Counted from the stretch's first letter, positions 46,988 through 57,670 are shown. The stretch is DNA of 64,000 nt from Cyrtodaria siliqua (GCA_037043455.1 JAWPHD010000136.1:557229-621228), one strand, 5' to 3'. Translations and numbers: made by a program. Notes: generated by a model not told the origin, from the sequence alone.

Positions 46988-48482
46988 TCATTGATATCTT
47001 TCTATCTGTTTCTTGTCGAAGAATTTGAAATGGAGGCTTCTCATCACCTTTCTATTCTTCCCCTTTCTCTTCCATATCCACTCTACACAATTTGTTGGTG
47101 GGAGGTAGTCTGTTGGTTCTATCTTCGTTGTTCTAGCCTTGGAAGGATTTTGATCACAACGGATTGTTTTCGTATCTTTTTCTTTGGTGTAGCATTCTAG
47201 CGGGGCAAATAGAAATTTTCCATTTTCGTATCGCAGTATATCAAGCACAAATATTGGGCAACGACGAAAGCCAAATGCTGACACAGCATACTTCTTTGCT
47301 TTTTTCCATGATACTTTTGGTGAGAATGAAGTCCCTACAATTCTACCAGTGTGAGTGTTACAATACCAAACAATGTACAAAGTATTTTGAACTCTGTCTA
47401 GTATAATCATATTTCTATCAATATTTTCTGCTAGATTTGCCCATTGATTGTTTGCTGGTCGTATGTAGACTATACCCGGGAGTTCTTCTACAGTTTCTTC
47501 TAGAATATGTGTTCCTGACAAATGGTTGTGGTCTCCGTATATTGTAATTTCAACTCTAATGCATCCTCGTTTTTGCACATCCGGGTGTGAAAATGTATTT
47601 CGCAAACGTTCAGATTTGGAATCAACAAAATCTGCCAGATGCCCTCCGAATACTTTTTGTACATCCCCCGCTTCAAAGTTTGAGACAATCTTGATGTATA
47701 TTTTTGTTCTCACGACATTTCCACCTCTCGTTTGTATAGTAATGAAGACATTATTTCCGACTGATTATGTATTCTCTAGAATTGTGGGCTCGTCACTCTG
47801 CATTCCAGAAAATAGGCTCTTCGTTCTGTCAAAGTTGAAATAATCATCCAGACTGGATCTTTTCATTGTTCCAGAATAGTCTCTTGTGTAATCTATAGAG
47901 TAAATTCCTAGACCCACGCTTTCTAGAAGTCGACAGAGATTCATTTTCTTCTTTTCCACTACACCCATGGGAATGTTTGACACATCTATCTTTGCGAGTA
48001 CATTTCCTATTGGTTTTTCTTTCCATATGCGTTCCCAGTTCTTTCTTACTCTACTACTTGTATGCGATTTCAATTATTTCTATAGTTTTCGAGATACTGC
48101 TATTCTGATTCTTGTTCAATGTGCAATTACAGATTCTGACATTACAATAGTCTCGTCCACGTCCAATTGTTTTCGACACAAATGTTGCTATTGTTTGTAC
48201 AATATTTTTTGCAGCACCTCTTTTTCCTTCGGTTAACATCACCTTTCCTTGTTTTGCTTGAATATCATTTTTTCCTAGATACCCAAATACATATATATCA
48301 TCGATGAAAGCTTTTTCTATCCCTGGGATAGATCGCAGTTTTGTTTTACCACTATTCCCCTTTGTGTAGTCCACCTTTGAAATATCTGATACCAGGTTAT
48401 TGTCGTAGGCATTTTCTTTTGCTATATAGTATGCTAGATATCTTCTCGAGCGAATCCCCAAGGTGCTCCCGTCTATCTCCAT
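46988..48482 (-). pseudogene. Broken gene of ~490 codons, unrecognised; possibly Rep-like
   Basis: Three open segments follow each other on the minus strand: 48482-48054 (from an ATG in 'aaacATGG'), 48073-47765 and 47764-46988. A 1-nt frameshift near 48060 separates the first two; a single TAA (47767-47765) separates the last two, which share a frame. Together they would be one protein of about 490 residues, mixed alpha/beta and basic at the C-terminus (KRKGKNRK). Visible motifs are SIDYTRDYSGTM, KRGCIRVEITIYG and IVWYCNTHTGRIVG. The R(V/I)E strand and D-x-T-x-D patch recall plasmid or phage rolling-circle initiators, but I see no convincing HUH or catalytic Tyr. No introns. It lies 88 bp downstream of the next pseudogene, same strand. 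Origin may be viral or transposon. Confidence 0.6.
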
Positions 48483-48569
48483 GTTTATTTCTTTGGTAGC
48501 TTTTTCTGAGTTAATTGTATATGATATAGGTTTAGATTAAATGTCTACTTTCGGTGAAAATATATGAGA

Positions 48570-49133
48570 TTATCTGTATTGATTTGTGACAAAAACTTTG
48601 TTCAACCAATCGAGTATTTCTTGTTTATCTTTTTCAGCTGTATGTCTAAGTTTTTTCAACTGCATGGATGTGTTTGCGATGTCATACAGATCTTCCCTTT
48701 TTTGCGTGTCATGTTTTACTTTTGCCCAAAGATCCTCGAATCTATTTCGTAATTCATCCAGAATATCTTCTGTACTATCTCCGGTGTCATTTTGATCTGT
48801 ACTATCATCTGACATTTCTCGTGTATCGTCGGTGTCATTTTGGTCTTCTTCTTGGTCTTCTTTTTGGTCTTTCTTGATTTTCAATATTCCCTCCAATCCC
48901 TGTAATTGTTTTTGTAATTCATTGACATTTCTTCCCCATCTCATCCCTGCTGCTATTTTTGATCTCAGTGTCCTACCTTCTGGAGACAAAACTTTTTTCT
49001 TTCTTTGAGCTACTAGGATTTTCAATTTGTCTTGCAATTCTTTGATATCTTTCCCCCATCTTTTTTCCTATGCTATGCTTGCTTGTAGTTTTCTGATTGA
49101 CCATAGTTTGATTATTCTTGGTGCTTGTACCAT
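48570..49133 (-). pseudogene. Coiled-coil/basic protein gene with one nonsense codon, unrecognised
   Basis: From ATG at 49133 the frame runs 22 codons to TAG (49070-49068), then stays open to 48570, about 187 codons in all. The N-terminal part is very basic and the motif RWG-(x)4-ELQ appears twice. A central acidic run (KEDQEEDQNDTDDTRE...) is followed by a helical C-terminal coiled coil (about 48770-48570). The low-complexity D/E/T section comes from tandem gayrat codons. One stop in an otherwise clean frame means recent decay, read-through or an error. Function unknown. Confidence 0.55.
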
Positions 49134-49263
49134 TATTCTTGCTGTATGTTTGTTGTTATGTCGGATGAAAATAGCTTGTCTAACTCATCTTGCCTCCCGC
49201 CTACCATTCAATATTGCAAAATATAGAGAAGACCCGGAGTTGATGCTGTTTCGGATCGTGTGA

Positions 49264-49429
49264 TTGGAAAATTCGTCAAAAGTAGATTCGCCGAAAAGTC
49301 GAAAAATAAAAGTATTGCGCTCTCCTAAATGGAAGGGTTACAATGAGGATTTCAATAGTTGGGCTCCATTTAAGGATATTGAATATTAAATAAGGGCTTA
49401 AAAATAATTATATATAGTATTATTATATA
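49264..49429. promoter_or_regulatory. Divergent intergenic region with TATA-like box
   Basis: A gap between the minus-strand pseudogene and the plus-strand ORF. 'aattatatatagtattat' ends ~10 nt before the plus-strand ATG at 49430, and 'gtcgaaaaataaaag' lies centrally. Shared promoter inferred from position only. Confidence 0.35.
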
Positions 49430-49762
49430 ATGGAACAAGAAAGATTAGAAAAGGTTTGCAGAAAACTTAACAATTTAAAAGATAAATATAGAAAAAAAAT
49501 AATGACAAGCAAGCAACTCCAAGTAGAATATGAAGTAGTTCGTGATGATTTTATGGACACCAAAAAAAGCAAAGTCAATAAGCGAAAAAGATTGCTGGTT
49601 GAAATGGATAATTATGAACGTGAGCTGGTTAAAAACAGAGAAGAGCTTCTTGAACTGAAATACAAAATAGCAAAGTGTAGAAAAATAAAATACTCCATGG
49701 TAAAAAATGATATGCAGAGCGATGATGAACACTACTGCCCGGTTCCGTCTGACTTTGCTTAA
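49430..49762 (+). CDS. Small charged coiled-coil protein, 110 aa, unrecognised
   Basis: Intact frame ATG to TAA without splice signals. The sequence is about 45% charged with leucines in heptad-like spacing (residues ~1-88), predicted to be one long helix, with an acidic end (DMQSDDEHYCPVPSDFA). No family recognised. It is transcribed away from the two broken genes and stops 45 bp before the hairpin at 49808. The intact frame in so AT-rich a region is longer than expected by chance, but expression is unknown. Could be a structural or DNA-packaging protein of a mobile element. Confidence 0.5.
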   Translation: MEQERLEKVCRKLNNLKDKYRKKIMTSKQLQVEYEVVRDDFMDTKKSKVNKRKRLLVEMDNYERELVKNREELLELKYKIAKCRKIKYSMVKNDMQSDDEHYCPVPSDFA

Positions 49763-49807
49763 TGAGTTGCAAATGTTATGTTATTAAAATGACAAACCGG
49801 ATTGATT

Positions 49808-50023
49808 AGTAGTATAGAAACGAGGGGTATCAGCGGAGTTTTCCAGAGCGGGGTGCTCGAGAAAACTGTTGAAATATGTTGGTGTTGATTTAGGCGTGAC
49901 TTACATTTAGATCTTGGTGGTGTGAATGAGAGTTACGCCTGAGTCCCCCCTGGCATATTTCATTAGTTGTTCTCGTGCCCCGTGCTGGAAAACTGTGCTG
50001 GTACCCCTCGTTTCTATACTACT
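49808..50023. repeat. 216-bp nested hairpin at the end of the gene island
   Basis: Outer arms of ~56-59 nt pair with about 85-90% identity ('agtagtatagaaacgagggg' with 'cccctcgtttctatactact'). Inside, gaaatatg (49871-49878) pairs with catatttc (49954-49961) and aggcgtgact (49892-49901) with agttacgcct (49931-49940). The whole thing folds into one long interrupted stem rather than simple arms round a loop. No target-site duplication found. Confidence 0.9.
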
Positions 50024-51305
50024 GTCGAAGTAGCCAAATTTTACAGATCACTATTATTTAATTTCCGTTTAAGACAGAGATTCCAGACAAGGATTTCCAT
50101 GCATTTTATATTTATCGGAACATCTTTTCTTGAATACCGGACACGAATATCCGTCATTTTATACCGGGGCTAGATATTTCCATCTCACCCTAGGGCGAGA
50201 TAAAAATTCATGCGCGCACCAACATGCGCGGATATCCTTGTCATGTATGCAAGAATTCACTATCTTCACCGGATACCCATGAACGATTCTAATAATCTTA
50301 CACCCCAGTACTATACAAAACTCGATTTTAACTAATAATTCCATGGATTACGTAAAGGTCCTCCGTTGCATGCGACATGTTTCTTGTTGTGTTGTCATTA
50401 AAGAAAATAACCAGTCGTGTTTATCTGGTGGAGAATTATTCAACCCTCGGTATATCTGTTTTGATCGGAATGTTGGCAAGTGTCGGTTCCGGTCAAAACA
50501 GTTGCACCGCGGGGTGGAAATTTCCATGATCTTCTACATATTTGATGTTACTGCCATGGTAGATATTCTCATACTTATATTCACTCTTCCCTTCCTTACA
50601 TTTTCTTATTTTTGATCACTATGGACCTCGTTAAAGGGTTAATCAATAGATTGAATAATAGTTTTTCTATACTTTAGATGCAAGTGTTTTAATTTTCAAA
50701 GCTTACAGAAAGTAACTGCCAATGTTAGATAATTTAAAATAATCGTTGACAGAGCAAATACCATACCAGGTCACACCAGTCCTCAGAATTTCCAGAGGGC
50801 TCCTGCTGGTCAGCAGCCAAGTGTGTACTCGGAATACTTCGAAATACATAGGCTCACATATCACGGTGCACATATAGGTTATTGCCCCCACCCACCCCAA
50901 ATATACCAAGATTTAAAAAATAATGTAGGTCAGCGTCTAAAACGAAACACACCCAAAAATACCCATATCTTAAAGTCTACTACTATTATTGAAATTTTCA
51001 CTTCAGTTTCATTCCAAAAGAAATTCTTTTTTATCCCGTTTTCTTGAAAATATAATTGTCTTTGTTTGAATAGAACGAATACGAAGAAAATTAATTTATC
51101 TTCAATCGGGAAAATGCTCCAATAGAGGTCATGGTATTTTAAGATTTAGTTTGCACGTGCAAAGCTTGAGATGTTTGGCGGGTTTGGTCCTTCAGCGTTG
51201 AGTGCACCTACTGGACGGACGTATTTCATTTTTTACTGATTAAATGTTTATATTGCAATATCGATACTGTTATTTACTGTAATCGAAATCATAATATATG
51301 GATTT
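50024..51305. other. No gene recognised
   Basis: 'gtagccaaattttaca' at 50032 echoes R1. 'atctcaccctagggcgagat' (50178-50197) is a 20-bp near-palindrome resembling a motif in the 2.9-kb hairpin. Open frames here (to 90 codons) show no domain. Confidence 0.4.
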
Positions 51306-51307
51306 TT

Positions 51308-51563
51308 TCATATCACACCCTATATCAGGCCTGAGACGCCATATCAGCCCGAGAGCTTCAGCTCGAGGACTGATATGAATGAATGAATGGTGTTTTACGG
51401 CACGTCGACACAAATAGGTCATATTGTGCTCAAAAACTGATGAAAGATGAAGAAATGAAGTAGTAATAAAAAATTAATGTAAATATATAAAGATAAAAGT
51501 ATTTACAAATAAGGGATCGAGGACTGATATGAGTCGAGAGCCTGATACAGGGTGTGAGATGAA
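51308..51563. repeat. Inverted-repeat element interrupted by a retroposon
   Basis: Left 'tcatatcacaccctatatca' and right 'tgatacagggtgtgagatga' pair, as do 'atatcag..cccgagag' and 'ctcgaggactgatat'. Without the insert (51379-51532) the element is about 100 bp. Confidence 0.85.
51379..51516 (+). mobile_element. Family D retroposon with 16-bp target-site duplication
   Basis: Flanked by identical 'tcgaggactgatatga' at 51363-51378 and 51517-51532. The body 'tgttttacggcacgtcgaca', 'ggtcatattgtgct', 'tatttacaaataaggga' matches 18005-18140. Short, non-coding; the TSD implies LINE-machinery insertion. Confidence 0.88.
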
Positions 51564-51949
51564 AATAGACGTTTTTTATATACCTCAGCTTTGTTGAAAT
51601 GCCAGCTTCAGCTCACTCACTACGCTGTTTTCCATGGAGAATTTGTTTTTAATAGATCAAGTCGATTTTGATGTGTTAATGTCTGTCGCGTATGTGGTAC
51701 ATAACATTTATTTTTTCCAAAACTTCATTTACAATGAATAACATCATTTAAAACGAATGCCATTCACTTTGTAATTGTCTAATCAAGAAAATGAATGGTC
51801 ATAAGTGGTTATTTCATCCACGGATACTGATTTTATAGCCAATAATCTGGCGCGAAAACAGGACGGAATCAACAAATGAAACACAGACGACAAACCGTTC
51901 GCGTGACAAATCGTATACAGTCGTAACTAAGCAACATTAATTTAGAAAT

Positions 51950-52600
51950 ATATTGAACATTGGACATTGGTAATTTGACTGTGAACACTGGAAACGAATC
52001 TCCAATATCAAATAAATTTGACTTTGAGCATTCGAGCCGATGTCCAATATCAAAATAATTTGACTGAACCGAATGTCCAATATCAAAATGATTTGACTTT
52101 GGACATTGGAAACGAATCTCCAACATGAAATTAATTTGATTTTAGACATTCGTCTCGAGTGTCCAATTAATTTGATTTTAGACATTCGTCTCGAATGTCC
52201 AAAGTCAAATTAATTTGATATAAATACTTTGGACATTCGCCTCGAATGTCCAAAGTCAAATTAAATTGATCCGAATGTCCAATATCAAAATAATTAGACT
52301 TTGGACATTTCCGAATCTACAATATCAAAATAATTTGACTTTGGACATTGGAAACGAATCGCCAATATCAAAATAATTTGACTTTGGACATTCGGTCCGA
52401 AACGCGCCAATATCAAAATAATTTGACTTTGGACATTCGAGAGGCGAATGTCAAATATCAAAATAATTTGACTTTGAATAATTCGGCTCGAATGTCCAAT
52501 GTTTTGATATATATTGGAGATTATGTCCAATGTCAAATAATTTAGTTATTGGTGATTCCGATCGAATGTCCAAAGTCAAATGTTCAATATATTTCCAAAT
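51950..52600. repeat. Palindromic satellite 'gaatgtccaatatcaaaata'
   Basis: About 14 irregular units of 33-60 bp. Each contains 'cgaatgtccaatatcaaaat' and 'aatttgactttggacattcg', which are near reverse complements, so every unit is itself a hairpin. Confidence 0.9.
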
Positions 52601-52644
52601 TCAGCTACTCTGTAATTTCCGTCTGGTGAAGTAATCGAGATGGA

Positions 52645-53100
52645 CATTCGGTTATTTCCGTATATATGACTTTGTTTACCCTTTATTTATTTCACCCGTG
52701 TGATAAAGCTGATGGATATGACTAGCTATGTTTATGTCGTTATCGTATCGTATATTCAAAAACAACATATTTATGGGCTAGTATGTGATAAATGGCAATA
52801 GTATGTGTTAAAAACGAGTTAAATAAAACGAGTTAAACATAAAAGTTGTATGTATGTTATGATGATATTAATATTCAGAGTATATGTACTGACTCCAGCA
52901 CTACGAACAAATAAACAATTCTATTTATTTGTAATTGTAGTTTATTTTACAATATCGAGGCGATTTGTAGGTTTAAGAGAATTTCCACAAATACGACCAA
53001 TACCTTCAACTTATTTCAGGAGTGCTCTCTGTTTAATCACATGCAGTCGGAATCATCAAAATGTCAGCGTCAAAATAGGTATTTAAAATGTTGGGAAATT
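52645..53100. other. No gene recognised
   Basis: AT-rich; a 78-codon frame at 52850-53086 has no domain. Confidence 0.4.
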
Positions 53101-53211
53101 CAGAATGCACCACAGCGTATACTTAGAGGGCAGGAGGAAGGGTGTGGAGGTGGGGTGGGGAGGGGCGCATTTCCATAACTCTCAGCTTTTTGTGGGTATT
53201 CGCCGGGTACG

Positions 53212-53212
<1 letters not shown>

Positions 53213-53269
<57 letters not shown>
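53213..53269. repeat. Uninterrupted poly-C tract of ~57 nt
   Basis: Pure C run. It produces a false polyproline frame. Length is probably unreliable. Confidence 0.97.
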
Positions 53270-53271
<2 letters not shown>

Positions 53272-53279
53272 ATTATTCT

Positions 53280-53920
53280 TTAAATAGTTTTTTTTTATCT
53301 CCTGTTTTACCGATTTACACTTACCATGGAGGGCATATTCGTTAGCAATAAGCTTCGGCCTGATATGGGACCAACAAAAGGGGACGAAACTATCGATCGC
53401 GGAGACAAAACGTGTACGGCAGACAAGATAATGATAGACAATCGGTGATAATTCTTAATTTTAAAATCATTAATGTTCAATTAATGATTTTGATAGGCTA
53501 TAGACGGATTATTTCAACCAAAACGACTCTCAAACTATGATATTTAAAAACAAACAAAACAACTCCTGTCCCTTTCTCTCCCGCCCCAGCCCCCCTTGTC
53601 TTCCGAATCCCGCTTCTTGTCTCCCGTACACCACCCCTTGTCTCACATACCCCCGACCCGCCACCTCCGCGTAGCCCCTACCTCTCTATAATGCGTAAAA
53701 GTCATGCATTATGTACATCGTCACAGACAATGATGTAGTTAATAATCACTGAAACACAATAAGCTTCGCACATCAATCTATCTACTTTAATTATTACTTA
53801 TAACTGTCATTTATATACTAAATATACTTAATTTGCCAAAAATAGCAATTATGTCTTCGATATAGTCTTTACTGAAGTATGTACTAGAACCGCTGTCACC
53901 TTACTCGTATATAACTGAGG
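53280..53920. other. No gene recognised; C-rich patch
   Basis: 'ccccttgtctcccgtacacc'-like pyrimidine-rich repeats at 53580-53660. Confidence 0.4.
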
Positions 53921-53924
53921 TGTT

Positions 53925-54175
53925 AGGTTATAACGAGGGATTAACAACGTTGCGTCGTAAACCTTCTCGCCTCTCACCGATGTGGGTTCGAATCCCAATG
54001 GGAGCTCGACTTGTAAGTGAGAAAGTGTCGATTCTTACAGATGGCGAGAGGTGTACAGCACTGGTTCTACCCAGGAAAAGTAGGAGGCCTGCCTCCACCA
54101 CAAAAAATCGACCGTCATATATAACCTTACACGTGTTAAAAATGACGTAAAACACCATACAAACAAACAAAACAA
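53925..54175 (+). mobile_element. SINE family A copy
   Basis: B box 'tgggttcgaatcccaat', body 'ggcgagaggtgtacagcact', 'ggcctgcctccaccac' and tail 'cgtcatatataaccttacac'. The A-box half is diverged. Confidence 0.85.
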
Positions 54176-54247
54176 ACAATATAACATTGGTGAAATAGCA
54201 TGTTCTTGATCAAGATTTTTAAAACGCTTTAATAAGAAGGAACAGTG

Positions 54248-54530
54248 TCTCCGTGACCGGGATAGTAAAGACCCTGCGTTGCGATCCTTCTCGCCCCTCA
54301 CCGATGCGGGTTCGAATCCCACTGGGAGTTCGACTTGTCAAGTGAGAAAGTGTCGAATCTTACGGATGACGGGAGGTATATAGTATACGTTCCACCCAGA
54401 AAATATGGGTGGTCTGCCTCTACCTGGGTGGTCTGCCTCTACCTGGGTGTCTGCCTCTACCTGGGTGGTCTGCCTCTACCTGGGTGGTCTGCCTCTGCCT
54501 CGACTGTAATATATGGCCTTACATGTGCAC
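54248..54530 (+). mobile_element. SINE family A copy with internal 19-bp expansion
   Basis: Head 'ctccgtgaccgggatagtaa', B box 'gcgggttcgaatccca' and body 'cggatgacgggaggtatata'. The 'gggtggtctgcctctacct' segment is amplified about five times (54405-54500). Confidence 0.85.
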
Positions 54531-54799
54531 CATTCAAAACAAAACAAACAACAACTAAAAAACATTTCCTGGTTCATTGTTGTTTGTCTTTGTGATTTTG
54601 CATTAAACTTTATGCATGACTTGTATGTAGAAACAGCACGCACAGTGGGAAACAAGGCAAAGTGCTGTATTTATTTATAATTAAGAGTCATAATTTCCCA
54701 ACAAACTGTGACAATTAAAAATGCAATTATGATCTTTTTTCAGCTTTTCAAGATAGGAACCAATAGTTTGATAGAACGATGATTGATTGATATGATGTT

Positions 54800-54955
54800 T
54801 TTAGCCATTTTCAGCACATTTTTTGGCTATATATGACTATATATGACAGCCGAGTTTAGTGTTGGAGGCAGACCAACCACCTTTTCTTGATAGAACCAGT
54901 ACTGTATACCGCCCGCATTTGTAAGAATCGACTCTTTCCCACTTTACAGGGAATA
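54800..54955 (-). mobile_element. SINE family A 3' part, inverted
   Basis: Reverse complement of the body: 'ggaggcagaccaaccacctt' and 'agaaccagtactgtataccg'. Confidence 0.75.
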
Positions 54956-54964
54956 TAGTCTTAA

Positions 54965-56352
54965 TGATAAACAAGAGGCCCAAGAGGGCCTGTGGACGCT
55001 CTACTGGCTAAAGATGAAGTTTATGTAAAGGGCCATAACTCTTTCAAAAATCATTCAACCGGAACATGACGATGATATATACAACTCGGCTTGGTACGTA
55101 TCATCCCTGCCAAGTTTCGTTGAAGTCCAGCCAGAGGTTCGGGAGAACTAGTCTGTACAAAGTTAGTGTATTAAAACCTTTAATGGGTCATAACTCTGCC
55201 AAGATAATTTCAACTGGAACACGACAATGAAATGCGCAAATAGGCTTGATACTAATCATCCCTGACAAGATTTGTTGAAATCCGACCAGGGGATCAGGAG
55301 AATTTGTTGTGCGTTAAAACCCTAAAAGGGCCAAAAATCATTCAATCCGAATACGGCAATGGCAGGTACAACTAGGCTTGGTACTGATCATCCCCGCTAA
55401 GATTCGTTGAAATCCGGCAAGGAGTTCATAAGAGACTAATCTGGACACAATTTGTGTATTAAAACATTTAAAGAGCCATAACTCTGCCAAAAATAATTCA
55501 ACCGGAATTTGGCGATGATATGCACAACTAGGCTTGATACTGATTATCCTTGTCAAGTTTCTTTGAAATCCTGTCAGGGGTTCAGGAGAACTAGTCCGGA
55601 AAAAAATGTGTATCAAATTTTTTTAAAGGGCCATAACTCTGTCAAAAATAGGTAAACCGGAACACGACGATGAACTGCACAACTAGGCTTGGTGTTGATC
55701 ATCTTTGAACAGTTTCGTTGAAATCCGGTGAGTGATTCAGGAGAACTAGTCCAGACAATGTTTGTGTATTAAAACATTTAAAGGGCCATAACTCTGCCAA
55801 CAATCACTCAACTGGAACACGGCGATGATATGCACAACTAGACCTGGAACTTATCATCCCTAAACAGTTTCGTTTAAATCCTGCAAGGTTTCAGGAGAAC
55901 TAGTCAGGTCAAACTTTTTGTATTAAAACCTTGAAAGGCCCTTTGGTCTTGGTGCACAGTTTCAAATGAAGGACCTTTCGTCTTAATGAGGCCAAAATAC
56001 AGCATATTTCAGAAAATCAAGGGCCATAACTCTGGTATAAATGGCCCAAGCTGACTGGTTTTCGAACTTATTCGAGCTGTCACCAATATTAACAATGTGG
56101 TAAAGTTTGGTAAGGATTGGATGAAAAATGAAGGTCCTATCGTCTTATCGAGGCAAAATATAGCGTTTTTAACTAAATCAAGGGCCATAACTCTGGTGTT
56201 ACTGGTCCGATCTGGTCAGTTTTCGAACTTGTCCCCCAACTTTCATTGATATCAACAATCTGGTAAAGTTTGGTAAAGATCCGATGAAGAATGAAGGCCC
56301 TATCGTCTTAACGAGCCAAAAATTAAGGACGGACGAACGAACTCGTCATTCC
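54965..56352. repeat. 'aagggccataactctg' repeat array, about 8-9 units
   Basis: Units of ~140-220 bp: 'aaagggccataactctgcca', 'caaccggaacacgacgatga', 'gcacaactaggcttggtact', 'gatcatcc', 'ttcgttgaaatccgg', 'caggagaactagtc'. Starts 'aacaagaggcccaagagggc' and ends 'aaggacggacgaacgaactc'. Later units (55940-56330) form a second subfamily ('atgaaggccctatcgtctta'). Probably an internally amplified dispersed element. Confidence 0.88.
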
Positions 56353-57284
56353 ATAAGCTCTGCTAAAACAAAAAGGCCTGCATAGCTAAAAAGCTAGCTA
56401 GGGGAGACATCGGCAAAAGTGTATGTGGGGTCGTGCGTGCGTGTGTTGTTTTTGTTGTTGTTGTTATAGTTTTTGATTGTTTTTGTTGTTGTTTTCAGAA
56501 CTTAATCTCTGTGGAAATAGCTTTCTCTTTCATGTTTGTCTCCAAGGAGAGGAAACATTAATTAAATAATTTACTGAGCTAAAATGATAAGATCCATCGA
56601 TTATTTCAGTTATTTAACAGCATTTGAAAATAAAACTACTCATACGTCCTTGGTTCAATCTGTCAGAGCAGGCAGTGTATGTGATATGTCTTTATGTTGG
56701 GCAGTTAATGTGAATTCATTTTATAAAGTGTATTTATGTTGGGCAGTTAATGCGAATTCATTTGATAAGGTGTCTTTATGTTGGGCAGTTTATGTGAATT
56801 CATTTTATAAAGTGGCTTTATATGTGTATCCTATACTTGGAGCATATAGGACTGGAATTATACTCCCTACATCTGATTTATATTCACGTTATTACATACA
56901 GAGTCAAATAACCCGCTGAGTATATGCTGTGCAATGACGTCAGTAGCAAAAGCGTGTGTTCTTTTTAATAACCATAGATCAAACAGTTCGTGATTTACTT
57001 GTAAGGTGAATCACAAGAGACCATGGAAATCCACCATTTTACCAGTTTTATAAAATAAGGACTATGGAAACAGTGTGTAATTTTTTGAGGACGAAAATGA
57101 ATGTTATGGTAAGGTGGCTGAACACAAGCTTTGGCGGGTTCTCAAACAGAAGGGTCGCTTCGTCACGTGATGGTACGCTTGTGATTTGTTACACCATATA
57201 TGTTTAGTTTTATGCAGTATGAAGTATTTTAGTTTGTTGATGACTTTTATTTTTATTTATTTTATTTTTATTTTTTTCGGGACG
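56353..57284. other. No gene; includes a ~51-bp triplication
   Basis: 'ctttatgttgggcagttaat' + 'gtgaattcattttataaag' occurs three times at 56690-56825. A 51-bp unit keeps the frame open, giving a 111-codon frame (56584-56919) that I do not regard as a gene. Confidence 0.6.
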
Positions 57285-57545
57285 CTCGGTGGTATAGTGG
57301 ATAGAACGTTCGCCTCTGAATCCGGAGGTCGATGCTTCGAGCGTCACGGGGGCCACTGGGTGTCTTCGATGTGCCCTAACGTTCGTCCTTCTGGTGGACG
57401 GAGTCTATCCTCCGAGCACGTTTAAGAACCATAGGAATATGTTTGACTGTTGGAGTAGTGCATTGTTTCCGTTTCATTCCTCCCTCTGTGGGGCGGCTTC
57501 ACATTAACTACGATAATGGGTCGTTAAACAACAATGCATTCATTA
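57284..57545 (+). mobile_element. SINE, family B-related, with tRNA-like head
   Basis: Head 'ggtggtatagtggatagaac' (A box) and 'gatgcttcgagcgtc' (B box). Tail 'ggggcggcttcacattaact' and 'ggtcgttaaacaacaatgc'. The head differs from the 44.8-kb copy but the tail is related. Confidence 0.75.
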
Positions 57546-57670
57546 TTATTTTTGATTTGTGTCGCAAATGAAAATGACAATTTCGTGAATTCGATATTCT
57601 TTGACATGTTTTCAATATATATGTATGACTAAATTTGTATTTCTGTCAAATTTAATACTATTTATAGATT

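Noticed and set aside
46844..48877. Plus-strand frames of 60-118 codons (Phe/Ser/Cys-rich)
   Set aside because: They are the antisense of the minus-strand broken genes; composition is that of reverse-complemented Lys/Glu-rich codons.
53105..53345. Polyproline protein
   Set aside because: Translation of a ~57-nt C homopolymer; no other coding signal.
56584..56919. 111-codon plus-strand frame (repeated LCWAVN.NSFYKV)
   Set aside because: It comes from a 51-bp triplication that keeps frame by its length; no domain or splice context.
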